Assembly (NCBI RefSeq): GCF_002741035.1
Contig: NZ_CP016808.1
Location: forward strand, 5,194,501 to 5,258,500
DNA: 64,000 nucleotides
Direction: 5' to 3'
Origin: Paenibacillus sp. BIHB 4019
GTDB lineage: Bacteria > Bacillota > Bacilli > Paenibacillales > Paenibacillaceae
Shown here: piece by piece, positions 27,278-35,576 of the stretch
How the letters are laid out: each line of letters starts with the position of its first letter
How positions within the stretch are numbered: the stretch's first letter is position 1
Made by a program: the position numbers and the translations under genes
Notes under the pieces: model-generated
Seen by the model: the letters and a program-made list of their open reading frames with translations, nothing else
Database searches by the model: none
Told to the model about the DNA's origin: nothing

Positions 27278-28594
27278 TTAGGACATCGATTCGAGCCGGG
27301 TGCGCAGCAGGCTGAGATTTTTTTTCAGAGCGGCATATAGATCTGGCGTAAGCAGCTTGCTCGACTGCTCCGCAAGCGTTTGCTCAACAGGCAAAATGCG
27401 ATAGCGATAATTATGATCCGGTTTGTATCGGTAAACCCAAGTCGGAATGGCTTCAATATCGGCAAGCTGAATGCTGCCGTCCCCGTTATTTTTGCGAATA
27501 AGCACTTGATAAATGACGCCATAATCCTTCGTGTCTCCACGTTGGTTGGAAATAAAATTGCCCATCGAATAAATGATAAGCCCTTGGCGCTCGCGCCCGT
27601 CGTCATCTGTTGCCTCCAGCACCTCATAGGGCTGAATAACATGCGTATGCGAGCCTGCGATAATGTCGGCTCCTTCCGCAATCAGCTTGCGGGCAAGCGT
27701 CTTCTGCTCCTCATTGGGCTTCGTCTGATACTCCGTTCCAAAATGGAGCGCTACCGTAACAAAATCGGCGCCTGCTTTCTTAAGCTTCTTAATATCGGCA
27801 ATCATTTTTTGCTCATCAATTAGCGGAACCATATATGGCTTTCCTTTTGGAATAGCGATGCCGTTCGTGCCATACGTGTAAGCGAGCAGCCCCATGCGAA
27901 TCCCGTTTTTTTCGACGATGATGTTTGTATCCGCTTCCTTTTGTGTGGCGGCGGAGCCTTTTATTATAAACTCTTTCTCTTTCATATGCTTCAGCGTCAG
28001 CAGCAGGCCTTTCTCGCCTTTGTCGAGCATATGATTGTTGGCATTGGTCAATATGTTGAAGCCGGCGTTTTGCAGCGCATCGAGCAGGGCAACGGGCGCA
28101 TTAAATGTCGGGTAACCCGTATAAGCGAACGCGGAGCCGGCTACAGGCGTTTCTAAATTCGCCAAAACCCAGTCGCCTTCTTTCAATATCGGCGCTACAT
28201 CTTGAAAGAAAGGATCGAAGTTATAGCTTTTCGTCTTTTTGTTATAAGCACCCGGCAGCTCCGGGGAATGCATCATAATATCGCCAACGGCGACCCATAG
28301 CGCTTCCTGATAGCTGTTAGAAGGGCTGGATGGGGGAACGATGGCTTCCTGCGTTGTAGTGGTCTCGGGTAATGGCTCAGATGAAGGCACAGGGGAGGTC
28401 GTTGCACTAGGAGCTGTAGCTGGTTGTGCGCTGGTGCTCGATTCCCGCGCCACTAGCATCGTGGAATCGACGCTGTTAGCGGTAAACGGTAATGAGCCTG
28501 CTAGCGGCGGGAAAAAAATAATAAGGACTCCTGCTGCTGCCAGCAGCAGCAGGATCATATTGACGGCGAGATGAATTTTAGTCCTTCGGCGCAT
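27278..28594 (-). CDS. CapA/PgsA-like metallophosphatase domain protein
   Basis: This is a 438-residue membrane-anchored protein: one N-terminal helix (about 9-33), a Ser/Thr/Pro-rich stretch (about 45-95), then a CapA-type metallophosphoesterase domain with GDIMMHSPE, LANLETPVAG, NANNHMLDKG and GSHTHVIQPYE. CapA/PgsA proteins are tied to poly-gamma-glutamate capsule export, but here no pgsB/C/E genes are nearby, so a polyglutamate role is not supported. ATG 28594 follows AAGGAGA; the longer frame to 28678 lies within the upstream gene. It overlaps the pseudouridine synthase gene by 17 bp. Confidence 0.87.
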   Translation of the reverse strand: MRRRTKIHLAVNMILLLLAAAGVLIIFFPPLAGSLPFTANSVDSTMLVARESSTSAQPATAPSATTSPVPSSEPLPETTTTQEAIVPPSSPSNSYQEALWVAVGDIMMHSPELPGAYNKKTKSYNFDPFFQDVAPILKEGDWVLANLETPVAGSAFAYTGYPTFNAPVALLDALQNAGFNILTNANNHMLDKGEKGLLLTLKHMKEKEFIIKGSAATQKEADTNIIVEKNGIRMGLLAYTYGTNGIAIPKGKPYMVPLIDEQKMIADIKKLKKAGADFVTVALHFGTEYQTKPNEEQKTLARKLIAEGADIIAGSHTHVIQPYEVLEATDDDGRERQGLIIYSMGNFISNQRGDTKDYGVIYQVLIRKNNGDGSIQLADIEAIPTWVYRYKPDHNYRYRILPVEQTLAEQSSKLLTPDLYAALKKNLSLLRTRLESMS

Positions 28595-29345
28595 GGACGG
28601 ATTCTCCTTCAGCCAGGTAGACGTCTGCTGCGGCTTCCAGCTCCGCTTGCGGCCACCAGCTCCAGGCTTTCGACCCATAAGGGATGGAGCGGAAGCAGAC
28701 GTGTTCCTTCGTTATGGGATGGGAAACCGAAACGGAAGTAGACCAAAGCGCGATATCGTTAACACCGCCCGTTTGCGGCGCTCCATATTTGCGGTCGGCC
28801 ACCAGCGGGCAGCCGATAAAGGCCATTTGTGCCCGAATTTGATGGGGCCGTCCCGTATGCAGCATAACAGCTATGAGAGAATAACGGTCTGTACTGGCAA
28901 TAACCGTATATTCGAGCACAGCCTCCTTCGCTTCCGGTGCTTCCTGCTTGAATACGGTCACCTGGTTAAGCTTCGCATCCTTGCGGATAAAGTGGCGAAG
29001 CTTGCCGCTTGCCGCGTGAGGCTTGCCATGTACGACACACACATAGGTTTTGCCAAAATTTCTGCTGCGGACTGCCTCGGAGAGCCGTGAGGCCGCTTTC
29101 GAGGTTTTGGCGAACAGCATGGCGCCGCCCACAGGCTGATCCAGCCGGTGAATAAGGCCGAGAAATACATTTCCCGGCTTATCGTGGCGTTTTTTTAAAT
29201 CGCGTTTGAGCAATGTCAGCATATCCGGCGTACCCGTATGATCCTCTTGGGAGGGAATACCCGGCTGCTTCACAACTGCCAAAATATGATTGTCTTCAAA
29301 CAGCACCGGAATTTCGCCGATGCCATCTAGAGAGGAGCCAGCCAT
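28578..29345 (-). CDS. RluA-family pseudouridine synthase
   Basis: The 255-residue protein lacks an S4 domain and is the catalytic domain only. The active-site motif is LIHRLDQPVGGAMLFAKT, with the catalytic Asp in HRLD; LHTGRPHQIRAQMA is also typical. It would isomerise uridine in rRNA or tRNA. The start ATG overlaps the stop of the upstream methyltransferase (TAATG), so translation is coupled, and the two may modify the same RNA. Its end overlaps capA. Confidence 0.92.
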   Translation of the reverse strand: MAGSSLDGIGEIPVLFEDNHILAVVKQPGIPSQEDHTGTPDMLTLLKRDLKKRHDKPGNVFLGLIHRLDQPVGGAMLFAKTSKAASRLSEAVRSRNFGKTYVCVVHGKPHAASGKLRHFIRKDAKLNQVTVFKQEAPEAKEAVLEYTVIASTDRYSLIAVMLHTGRPHQIRAQMAFIGCPLVADRKYGAPQTGGVNDIALWSTSVSVSHPITKEHVCFRSIPYGSKAWSWWPQAELEAAADVYLAEGESVHAPKD

Positions 29346-30211
29346 TAGACAGACTCCCAGCGGCCCAGTATGCCGCAAGGCAGGTTCAGTCCGGATGCGG
29401 TAATAGGCAGGCCGATTTCGCCGCAATGAATCGCACCGCCGAAGCGCTTCGCCATCGTCATATGAAGCAGATTATGCAGTACGGATGGAGATAGACCTGT
29501 CGTGTACGAATTAATTAGCATAAACAATGGATTATCGGATAAAATCGTCGTGCAGAACTCAAGGAACGGGAACAGGTTCTCTTCCAGCTTCCACGTCTCG
29601 CCGTTCGGTCCTCGTCCGTAGGACGGCGGGTCCATAATAATAGCGTCATATTGACGGCCCCGGCGCTGCTCGCGTTGAACAAACTTAAATACATCGTCGG
29701 TAATGAAGCGGATCGGCTTGTCGGACAGCCCGGAAAGCTGGGCATTTTCTTTCGCCCACTGCACCATGCCTTTGGAAGCATCCACGTGAACTACCTCTGC
29801 GCCTGCTGCGGCAGCCGCAACAGTAGCTCCACCGGAATAGGCGAAAAGATTGAGTACGCGAATCGGACGGTCCGCCGTGCGGATTTTATCCATCATCCAG
29901 CTCCAGTTCACCGCTTGCTCAGGAAAGAGCCCCGTATGCTTGAAGCTGGTCGGCTTAATATGGAAGGACAGCTCTCCATAGGATATGGTCCAGCGCTCCG
30001 GCAGCTGGGAATTGAACTGCCATTCGCCGCCGCCAGAGGAGCTGCGGTGGTAGTGGCCGTCTGTTTTTTTCCACAAGCCGTCTTCCTTCGCTATTGGCCA
30101 AATAATTTGCGGGTCCGGCCTGCGAAGAATATAAGAGCCCCAGCGCTCCAGCTTATCTCCATTCCCTGTATCTATTACCTCGTAATCTCTCCATTTATCT
30201 GATACGTACAT
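29345..30211 (-). CDS. RlmI/K-like SAM-dependent methyltransferase
   Basis: The 288-residue protein has SAM motif I VLNLFAYSGGATVAAAAAG (cut here at the Gly), VHVDASKGMVQWAKEN, and the catalytic motif MDPPSYGRGPNG typical of COG1092 rRNA cytosine methyltransferases. It lacks the PUA domain of E. coli RlmI. ATG 30211 follows GGAAGGAAC; the open frame extends to 30478 but has no ribosome site and would overlap the PAP2 gene. It is the first gene of a three-gene minus-strand operon. Confidence 0.88.
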   Translation of the reverse strand: MYVSDKWRDYEVIDTGNGDKLERWGSYILRRPDPQIIWPIAKEDGLWKKTDGHYHRSSSGGGEWQFNSQLPERWTISYGELSFHIKPTSFKHTGLFPEQAVNWSWMMDKIRTADRPIRVLNLFAYSGGATVAAAAAGAEVVHVDASKGMVQWAKENAQLSGLSDKPIRFITDDVFKFVQREQRRGRQYDAIIMDPPSYGRGPNGETWKLEENLFPFLEFCTTILSDNPLFMLINSYTTGLSPSVLHNLLHMTMAKRFGGAIHCGEIGLPITASGLNLPCGILGRWESV

Positions 30212-30314
30212 GATTTTAGCGTTCCTTCCCAATTTCAAAATTTGTATTATAATATTAAGGTCAACGCTAATTATAGCGAAGCAAACAAGTTGAAGCAATT
30301 GGGAGAGGATATTT

Positions 30315-30935
30315 ATTCGAAAGGTATTTTGGGGATGGGTCGCCGGGCTTGCCGCAAGCCTGGTATTATTTGCGTTAACTACAGCGATTGCAGCACGCCC
30401 AGAGCTGTCACAGCTCGACAAAGAAACAGCCGCATTCGCTGAGCAAATGCGGGGAGAAGGATGGACGGCTTTTTTCAAGGCGCTGTCTTATATGGGTTCT
30501 TCTCTATTTATAATCGCAGCGACTTTTGTGCTTTTTCTATGGTTCGGCTGGCGCAGCGGCTGGCTGAAAGCAGCTCCGATTATAGTAGGTACTGGACTTG
30601 TATACATAACGAATACGTTGGCCAAAATGGCCTTTGACCGGGGCCGGCCAGAGGAGGCTTGGGGATTAGAGGCAGCTGGCGCAAGCTTTCCGAGCGGAAA
30701 TGCCATGATGGCGATGGCGCTTTATGGGCTTGCAGCTATATGGATTGGAAGGGATGCCTGGTTCAGTCAAACGACGAAGCGGGTCAGCTATGTACTCGCC
30801 GGATTGCTTATTTTATTAATGGGCGCTTCAAGGCTTTATTTCAGCGTCCACTACGCAACGGACATTATTGGCGGGTATGCAGCGAGCTTTGCCATCCTTG
30901 CACTGATGATGACCGTTCTGACGGCTCGCCGCTAA
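30315..30935 (+). CDS. PAP2-family phosphatase, apparently starting at ATT
   Basis: The protein is about 206 residues with membrane helices. PAP2 motifs are K-X6-RP (KMAFDRGRP), SFPSGNAM and SR-X5-H-X3-D (SRLYFSVHYATD). The middle motif is PSGN, not the usual PSGH. The first ATG is at 30447, but that loses the N-terminal helix GWVAGLAASLVLFALTTA and has no ribosome site. The frame is open back to a TGA at 30291. The only well-placed site is GGGAGAGG at 30301-30308, 6 bp before an ATT at 30315. ATT initiation (known for infC) is the best reading; a sequencing error is the alternative. The family dephosphorylates lipid phosphates such as undecaprenyl pyrophosphate. Confidence 0.8.
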   Translation: MRKVFWGWVAGLAASLVLFALTTAIAARPELSQLDKETAAFAEQMRGEGWTAFFKALSYMGSSLFIIAATFVLFLWFGWRSGWLKAAPIIVGTGLVYITNTLAKMAFDRGRPEEAWGLEAAGASFPSGNAMMAMALYGLAAIWIGRDAWFSQTTKRVSYVLAGLLILLMGASRLYFSVHYATDIIGGYAASFAILALMMTVLTARR

Positions 30936-30967
30936 AGAAAGCAGCAGGGCAGCAAGCTGGCAAAGGA

Positions 30968-31294
30968 TTACTCCGACTCGCGAATGACATTAAGCAATTT
31001 ATGAATCGATGCTTTTCGTTTGTCTTCATCCATATGATTCAGCAGCTGCAGCAGCTCATGCGTTTCTTCCCTGGCGAGTCCAGCCACTTGCTGGCGGGTT
31101 TCACCTTCAATAATATAATCCGTCGTCACATGAAAAAAGAAGGCGAGCTTAATCAGCGTTTCATATACCGGCTGGCGATTGTTAATTTCGTAATGACTGT
31201 AAGCGGAGCGGGTGATTCCGATCGCACGGGCAACGGCTTCTTGCGAAAGATTTTTTTGTAAGCGGAGTTCCTTCAAGCGGTCTCCCATCGTCAT
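30968..31294 (-). CDS. XRE-family transcriptional regulator
   Basis: The 108-residue protein has a Cro/C1-type helix-turn-helix at about 5-60 (QEAVARAIGITRSAYSHYE) and a short C-terminal helical tail resembling small Bacillus XRE regulators of the SinR/ImmR type. ATG 31294 follows GAAGGAG at 9 bp; the frame could start at TTG 31312 but that codon overlaps the ribosome site. Upstream at 31339-31380 lies a nested palindrome that probably serves as its operator and also faces the zinc-ribbon gene. Confidence 0.9.
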   Translation of the reverse strand: MTMGDRLKELRLQKNLSQEAVARAIGITRSAYSHYEINNRQPVYETLIKLAFFFHVTTDYIIEGETRQQVAGLAREETHELLQLLNHMDEDKRKASIHKLLNVIRESE

Positions 31295-31338
31295 TTTTAG
31301 TGGCTCCTTCAAAAAAGCTGAAATAATAATACAAGCTT

Positions 31339-31380
31339 AACTATTAATTTATGATACAAAATGTATCATTGTCAATAGTT
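31339..31380. promoter_or_regulatory. nested palindromic operator between the XRE gene and the zinc-ribbon gene
   Basis: The perfect inverted repeat ATGATACAAAATGTATCAT (31351-31369) is flanked by a second one, AACTATT (31339-31345) and AATAGTT (31374-31380), with nearly the same centre. The position 45 bp upstream of the XRE start suggests autoregulation. Confidence 0.65.
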
Positions 31381-31430
31381 TTGGCGAAATTAGCAGGAAA
31401 TAACTGCGTTTAGGGAAGGGGAAACAAACC

Positions 31431-31619
31431 GTGGTACTAACCTTTGAATGTGTTTGCGGCAATCAAACCGGACTGTTCGCAACCGGAGATCGAGACGAAC
31501 AGGGGCGCGAATATTTAGAAGCAGAGGACGATGATCGCATCAGCTGGGTCATGGGCGATACCGGCATGTTGTTCAAATGCTCCTTCTGCGGCCATACTTA
31601 CCGATTAGAGAAGCAATAG
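31431..31619 (+). CDS. small zinc-ribbon-like protein
   Basis: The 62-residue product has two Cys pairs, CVC at 7-9 and CSFC at 50-53, which could bind one zinc ion, separated by an acidic middle (GREYLEAEDDDR). The start is GTG 31431 with GGAAGGGG about 10 bp upstream. It is divergent from the XRE gene and followed by its own terminator. The function is unknown. Confidence 0.75.
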   Translation: MVLTFECVCGNQTGLFATGDRDEQGREYLEAEDDDRISWVMGDTGMLFKCSFCGHTYRLEKQ

Positions 31620-31627
31620 CTTGCAAG

Positions 31628-31653
31628 AAGAGGTCCGAACGGGCCTCTTTTTT
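31628..31653 (+). terminator. terminator of the zinc-ribbon gene
   Basis: AAGAGGTCC (31628-31636) pairs with GGGCCTCTT (31641-31649) with one T-G pair and a GAAC loop, followed by a T-run. Confidence 0.85.
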
Positions 31654-31756
31654 ACTTGAGGGGAAAGGCCTTTTAGGGCAAGTGGAATGCTTTTGCTTAT
31701 GCGGTTTAGCGAAGCCTTAATAGCTTGTGCAATCAAGCATTATGGAAATAAGAGTG

Positions 31757-31801
31757 AAAAAGCTGGATTTTACGCTTTATGCGTAGAGTTTGGCTTTTTT
31801 T
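31757..31801 (+). terminator. possible second terminator or transcription insulator
   Basis: AAAAAGC (31757-31763) pairs with GCTTTTT (31793-31799), with an inner stem TACGC/GCGTA, followed by T residues. It ends just upstream of the ECF41 promoter and could shield it from read-through. Confidence 0.4.
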
Positions 31802-31810
31802 GCTTATGCT

Positions 31811-31837
31811 TGTCACAAAAGAGGCGGCTTCTTTGTC
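31811..31837 (+). promoter_or_regulatory. probable ECF41 sigma-factor promoter
   Basis: TGTCACA (31811-31817), 16 bp, then TGTC (31834-31837). The published ECF41 promoter is TGTCACA-N16-CGTC, so this differs by one base. It lies 50 bp upstream of the AhpD-like gene that neighbours the ECF41 gene. Confidence 0.75.
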
Positions 31838-31885
31838 TTATCTTATGAGGACCGAAAAACACCAACCTGCTAGGAGGAATTTAAA

Positions 31886-32332
31886 ATGAAATTAAGAGTA
31901 AACTATCGCACGGCGAACCCGGCAGTATTTAAAGCATTGATGGAATTGGAGAAAGCAGCGTCAAGCTCTGGCATTGATCCTATCACCTACGAGCTTATTA
32001 AGCTGCGGGCGTCGCAAATCAATGGCTGTGCTTTTTGTCTGGATATGCATAGTGAGGATTTGATGAACAAAGGCGAAAGTTTGCAGCGAATTATGCTGCT
32101 AAGCGTATGGCGAGAAGCGCCTATTTACACGGAGAAGGAATGTGCAGTTTTGGAATTGACCGAGCACGTGACTCAGGTTTCTGCAGCGGGGGTGCCGGAT
32201 GAGCTGTACAATCGCGTGAGAGACTATTATGATGAAGCGGAATATGCAGCATTAATTTTGGCGATTATTACGATTAACAGCTGGAATCGGATTGCCATTT
32301 CAACTAGCATGTTCCCCGGCTGCTTCGACTAA
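31886..32332 (+). CDS. AhpD-like carboxymuconolactone decarboxylase family protein
   Basis: The 148-residue protein has the redox-active segment INGCAFCLDMHSEDL with the CxxC pair and nearby His of the AhpD-type fold. Such proteins act as peroxidase-linked thiol reductases. It is preceded by TAGGAGGAA and a probable ECF41 promoter. ECF41 sigma genes are known to sit beside genes for carboxymuconolactone decarboxylases, oxidoreductases or epimerases and to control them, which fits this pair. Confidence 0.92.
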   Translation: MKLRVNYRTANPAVFKALMELEKAASSSGIDPITYELIKLRASQINGCAFCLDMHSEDLMNKGESLQRIMLLSVWREAPIYTEKECAVLELTEHVTQVSAAGVPDELYNRVRDYYDEAEYAALILAIITINSWNRIAISTSMFPGCFD

Positions 32333-32398
32333 AAGGACGTTTTAAGTAATTATAAATTTGGTTATTTTGTATACGGGAAAGGAAGTTTTGGAAGCGAG

Positions 32399-33304
32399 AT
32401 GGCGGATACTCAGGTGTTGTGGAAAGTAGCAGAGTGGTATGCGGATTATAAGTCGCTGCTTAGCTCGCTTGCATACAAGCTGCTTGGATCACGGCAGGAG
32501 GCGGACGATGTCGTCCAGGATGTTTTTGTGACGCTTCAGTCGGCGGAGCCACATCCGCTGAGCAATGTCAGAGCTTATTTATGCAAAATGACGGTCAACC
32601 GCTGTATGAATGTGCTGCAATCTGCCCGCCACAAGCGAGAAGCTTATGTCGGTGAATGGCTGCCGGAGCCATGGAGCGGCAATTATAACGATGAACCTTT
32701 GGAGCAGCTCGCGCGCCGGGAAACGATCAGCTATGCCATGCTCGTCATGCTGGAGCATTTATCCCCATTAGAGCGTGCTGTATTTGTGCTGCGTGAAGGC
32801 TATGGCTACGGCTACGATGAGCTTGCTGAGCTGGTAGGCAAGTCAGAGGCAAACTGCCGCAAAATTTTAAGTCGTGCCAAGCAGGCGCTTGACCTATACC
32901 GCCTGCTTCCACAATCGCATGCTGAGGAACAAGAGCTAACGGTGGACGCAGCAGCATTGGAGCCATTTGTTGCGGCATTTGAACAGGCCGATATTGGGAA
33001 GCTGCTTGCCCTGATGCGTCAAGATGCAGTGTTTATCACCGACGGCGGCGGCAAAGTTACTGCAGTGAGACGGCCCGTTATTAGCGCACGCCGCGCTGTA
33101 ATACTGCTGCGGAGAATGTCTACGCATAGCCTGCACGGTACGAACATATCCATTTCTATGTTGAACGGACAGCCAGCGCTCATCTTCCGCCGGGGCAAAA
33201 ATGTTCAAGCGGTTATGTGCCTGGAATGGGTGCAAACGGAGGAAGGCAGCCGTATAAAGCGAATTTATACGATGTATAATCCGGATAAGCTATCGTTAAT
33301 TTAA
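32399..33304 (+). CDS. ECF41-group RNA polymerase sigma factor with SnoaL-like C-terminal domain
   Basis: The 301-residue protein has sigma region 2 (about 10-75, QEADDVVQDVFVTLQ), the linker motif WLPEP (about 87-91), region 4 (about 115-165, YDELAELVGKSEANCRKIL), and a C-terminal SnoaL-like domain (about 175-300) with DGGGK and a terminal NPDKL. These three motifs define ECF41. In this group the C-terminal extension replaces an anti-sigma factor and controls activity. No anti-sigma gene is adjacent, as expected. Confidence 0.93.
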   Translation: MADTQVLWKVAEWYADYKSLLSSLAYKLLGSRQEADDVVQDVFVTLQSAEPHPLSNVRAYLCKMTVNRCMNVLQSARHKREAYVGEWLPEPWSGNYNDEPLEQLARRETISYAMLVMLEHLSPLERAVFVLREGYGYGYDELAELVGKSEANCRKILSRAKQALDLYRLLPQSHAEEQELTVDAAALEPFVAAFEQADIGKLLALMRQDAVFITDGGGKVTAVRRPVISARRAVILLRRMSTHSLHGTNISISMLNGQPALIFRRGKNVQAVMCLEWVQTEEGSRIKRIYTMYNPDKLSLI

Positions 33305-33384
33305 TGTGAGGTTCCACTCATAATTTGCTTGCTGGATGCAGAACATAAGGGCGAGTAAGCAGCAAATGAATAAGGGGGAACAGC

Positions 33385-34173
33385 ATGATGAAGCGTATAG
33401 CACTCCGGCTGCTGAGCCTGTGTTTGGCTGTATGGTTAGGGTGCCTAGGGATGGAAAGCGTAATGGCGCAGCCGGGCGTGTATCATTTTGGGTTTAAGAA
33501 AAGCGCAGGAGGACAGCTGCCTTCGATAAATGAGGAAGGTTTCAAAGGCATCGTCCAGCAAAATGGGGCGATTTTCCTCGGGGATACGAAGCAAAAGGAG
33601 CTGTATTTGACCTTCGATAATGGCTATGAAAATGGCTATACAGCTAAGGTGCTGGATACGCTAAAGGCGAAGGGTGTGCCTGCTGCTTTTTTTGTAACAG
33701 GCCATTTTATTAAGGATCAGCCGGAGCTGGTGAAGCGTATGGCGTCAGAAGGACATATCGTCGGCAACCATTCATGGAGCCATCCGGATATGACACAGCT
33801 CAGCTCAGGACAAATTCAGACCGAGCTCAAAAAGGTGGAGGAGCAGTCGGCACTGCTGACCGGCCAGCAGCAAATGGCGTATTTGCGGCCGCCAAGGGGG
33901 ATTTTTAGCAATCAGGTGCTTGCTGTCAGCAAGCAGGCTGGATATACTAGCGTTTTTTGGTCGGTTGCCTACAAGGATTGGGACATTAAGAGCCAGAAGG
34001 GGGCAGCATACGCCCTAGATCAAGTGATGCGCCAGCTCCATCCGGGAGCTGTAATATTGCTGCATTCGGTTTCAAGCGACAATGCCCAAGCTTTAGGGGC
34101 GATTATAGATGGCGCGAGGGCGCAAGGCTATGCATTCAAAAGCTTGGATCAGCTGACGAATCGCAGCTATTGA
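33385..34173 (+). CDS. pdaA: PdaA-type polysaccharide (muramic acid) deacetylase
   Basis: The 262-residue secreted protein has a signal peptide (about 1-29) and a NodB-type deacetylase domain. Motifs are LTFDNGYENGYT (metal-binding Asp; the NGYENG form is typical of PdaA), NHSWSHPDMT (metal His pair), LRPPRGIFSN and VILLHSVSSDN. B. subtilis PdaA is 263 residues and deacetylates muramic acid to make the delta-lactam of spore cortex, needed for germination. The start follows AAGGGGG. The length and motifs support orthology; a related vegetative deacetylase is possible. Confidence 0.85.
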   Translation: MMKRIALRLLSLCLAVWLGCLGMESVMAQPGVYHFGFKKSAGGQLPSINEEGFKGIVQQNGAIFLGDTKQKELYLTFDNGYENGYTAKVLDTLKAKGVPAAFFVTGHFIKDQPELVKRMASEGHIVGNHSWSHPDMTQLSSGQIQTELKKVEEQSALLTGQQQMAYLRPPRGIFSNQVLAVSKQAGYTSVFWSVAYKDWDIKSQKGAAYALDQVMRQLHPGAVILLHSVSSDNAQALGAIIDGARAQGYAFKSLDQLTNRSY

Positions 34174-34267
34174 TCGCTATCAATAGCTATTTACTGCTTC
34201 GCCAGGAAAAAGTTAATCGCCACATTCGCTGAGTACGATAAGAAATAAAACGAAAATATAAAAAAAT

Positions 34268-34315
34268 AAAACGAACCCCGTGCTCTTGTTAAGAATGCAC
34301 GGGGTTCGTTTTATG
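34268..34315. terminator. bidirectional terminator between pdaA and ilvE
   Basis: A 16-bp perfect stem, AAAACGAACCCCGTGC (34268-34283) with its complement at 34297-34312, lies between the convergent genes with A-rich and T-rich flanks. Confidence 0.9.
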
Positions 34316-34357
34316 TGTATAGGGGCATGCTATGCGCCAAATAAGCGCCGCTATGTT

Positions 34358-35455
34358 TTATTTTGTTCCAGCGGTATATTGGGCACTTGGCAGTTCAACG
34401 GTCCAGCCGAATGGATCGGCAATGACGCCCGTTTGGATGCCTGTTAACGTCTCATACAGCTTGCGTGACAACGGGCCTGTCTCGCCACCGCGAAGCAGCA
34501 GCTGCTCATCGAGGTAATGCAGCTCTCCAATTGGAGAAATAACTGCTGCCGTACCTGTTCCGAAAGCTTCCTCCAGCGTATCATTATGATAAGCTTCCAC
34601 GAGCTCGTCAATGGACAGCTTGCGCTCCTCAACAGGAATGTTCCACGATTTAAGCAGCTCAATAATCGATTTGCGCGTAATGCCGTCGAGAATGCTGCCA
34701 TTCAGCGCCGGAGTGACAATCGTACCGTTGATGCTGAAAAAGACGTTCATGCTGCCAACTTCCTCGATGTATTTACGCTCAACACCGTCCAGCCACAATA
34801 CTTGCGTGCAGCCTTTAGCTGATGCTTCTTCCTGGGCTTTCAAGCCAGCAGCATAGTTGCCAGCTGTCTTGGCATTGCCGACGCCGCCTTTAACCGCACG
34901 TACATATTCGGATTCCACGAAAATTTTCACCGGATGAATGCCCTCTGCGTAATACGATCCGACCGGAGAGAGGATAATCATAAACATATAGTTTTGCGAT
35001 GGCGCTACACCGAGGGATGATTCATTTGCAATAATGAATGGACGAACGTACAGGGACGTTTTATCCTCATCAGGAATCCAGTCTTGATCAACGGTGATGA
35101 GCTGCTTCAAAGCTTCCAGCGCAATCTCCTCGTCAAGATGTGGAATGCTTAGGCGCTCGTTAGAGCGGTTTAATCGTTTAAAGTTTTCTTCTGGACGGAA
35201 CAGCAAAATGCTGCCGCTCTCCGTGCGATACGCTTTCAACCCTTCAAACACCGTTTGTCCATAGTGGAACACCTTGGAAGCAGGGTCAAGCGTAATCGGT
35301 TGGTAAGGAACGATTCTTGGGCTATGCCAGCCTTTCGATGCTTCATAGTCCATAATGAACATATGGTCGGTATAATATTTTCCAAACCCTAATTGATTGG
35401 CTTGGGGCTTTGTTTTTTTGGTAGCAGCTAGTTCAATGGCAATCGGTTGGTTCAT
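34358..35455 (-). CDS. ilvE: branched-chain amino acid aminotransferase
   Basis: The enzyme exchanges amino groups between glutamate and the 2-oxo acids of Leu, Ile and Val, with pyridoxal phosphate. The 365-residue protein belongs to the long fold-type IV class (KVFHYGQTVFEGLKAYR; PLP Lys in GGVGNAKTAGNYAAG; GTGTAAVISPIG). ATG 35455 has GGGAGGATT upstream; the frame continues to 35578 but overlaps the divergent LysR gene. The divergent LysR gene suggests local regulation. Confidence 0.95.
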   Translation of the reverse strand: MNQPIAIELAATKKTKPQANQLGFGKYYTDHMFIMDYEASKGWHSPRIVPYQPITLDPASKVFHYGQTVFEGLKAYRTESGSILLFRPEENFKRLNRSNERLSIPHLDEEIALEALKQLITVDQDWIPDEDKTSLYVRPFIIANESSLGVAPSQNYMFMIILSPVGSYYAEGIHPVKIFVESEYVRAVKGGVGNAKTAGNYAAGLKAQEEASAKGCTQVLWLDGVERKYIEEVGSMNVFFSINGTIVTPALNGSILDGITRKSIIELLKSWNIPVEERKLSIDELVEAYHNDTLEEAFGTGTAAVISPIGELHYLDEQLLLRGGETGPLSRKLYETLTGIQTGVIADPFGWTVELPSAQYTAGTK

Positions 35456-35576
35456 TTCAGAATCCTCCCACTTATTTTGGTGACAATCGTTTAGTTGAAT
35501 CGTACCACTTAACCAAGTATATTGATAATATCTGTTTTGTCGGATCATCATACTTTTTAGGTATAGGAGAATGCAC

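Noticed and set aside
27278..28594. Poly-gamma-glutamate capsule locus
   Set aside because: A CapA/PgsA-like domain is present, but no pgsB, pgsC or pgsE gene is nearby and the gene lies in an RNA-modification operon.
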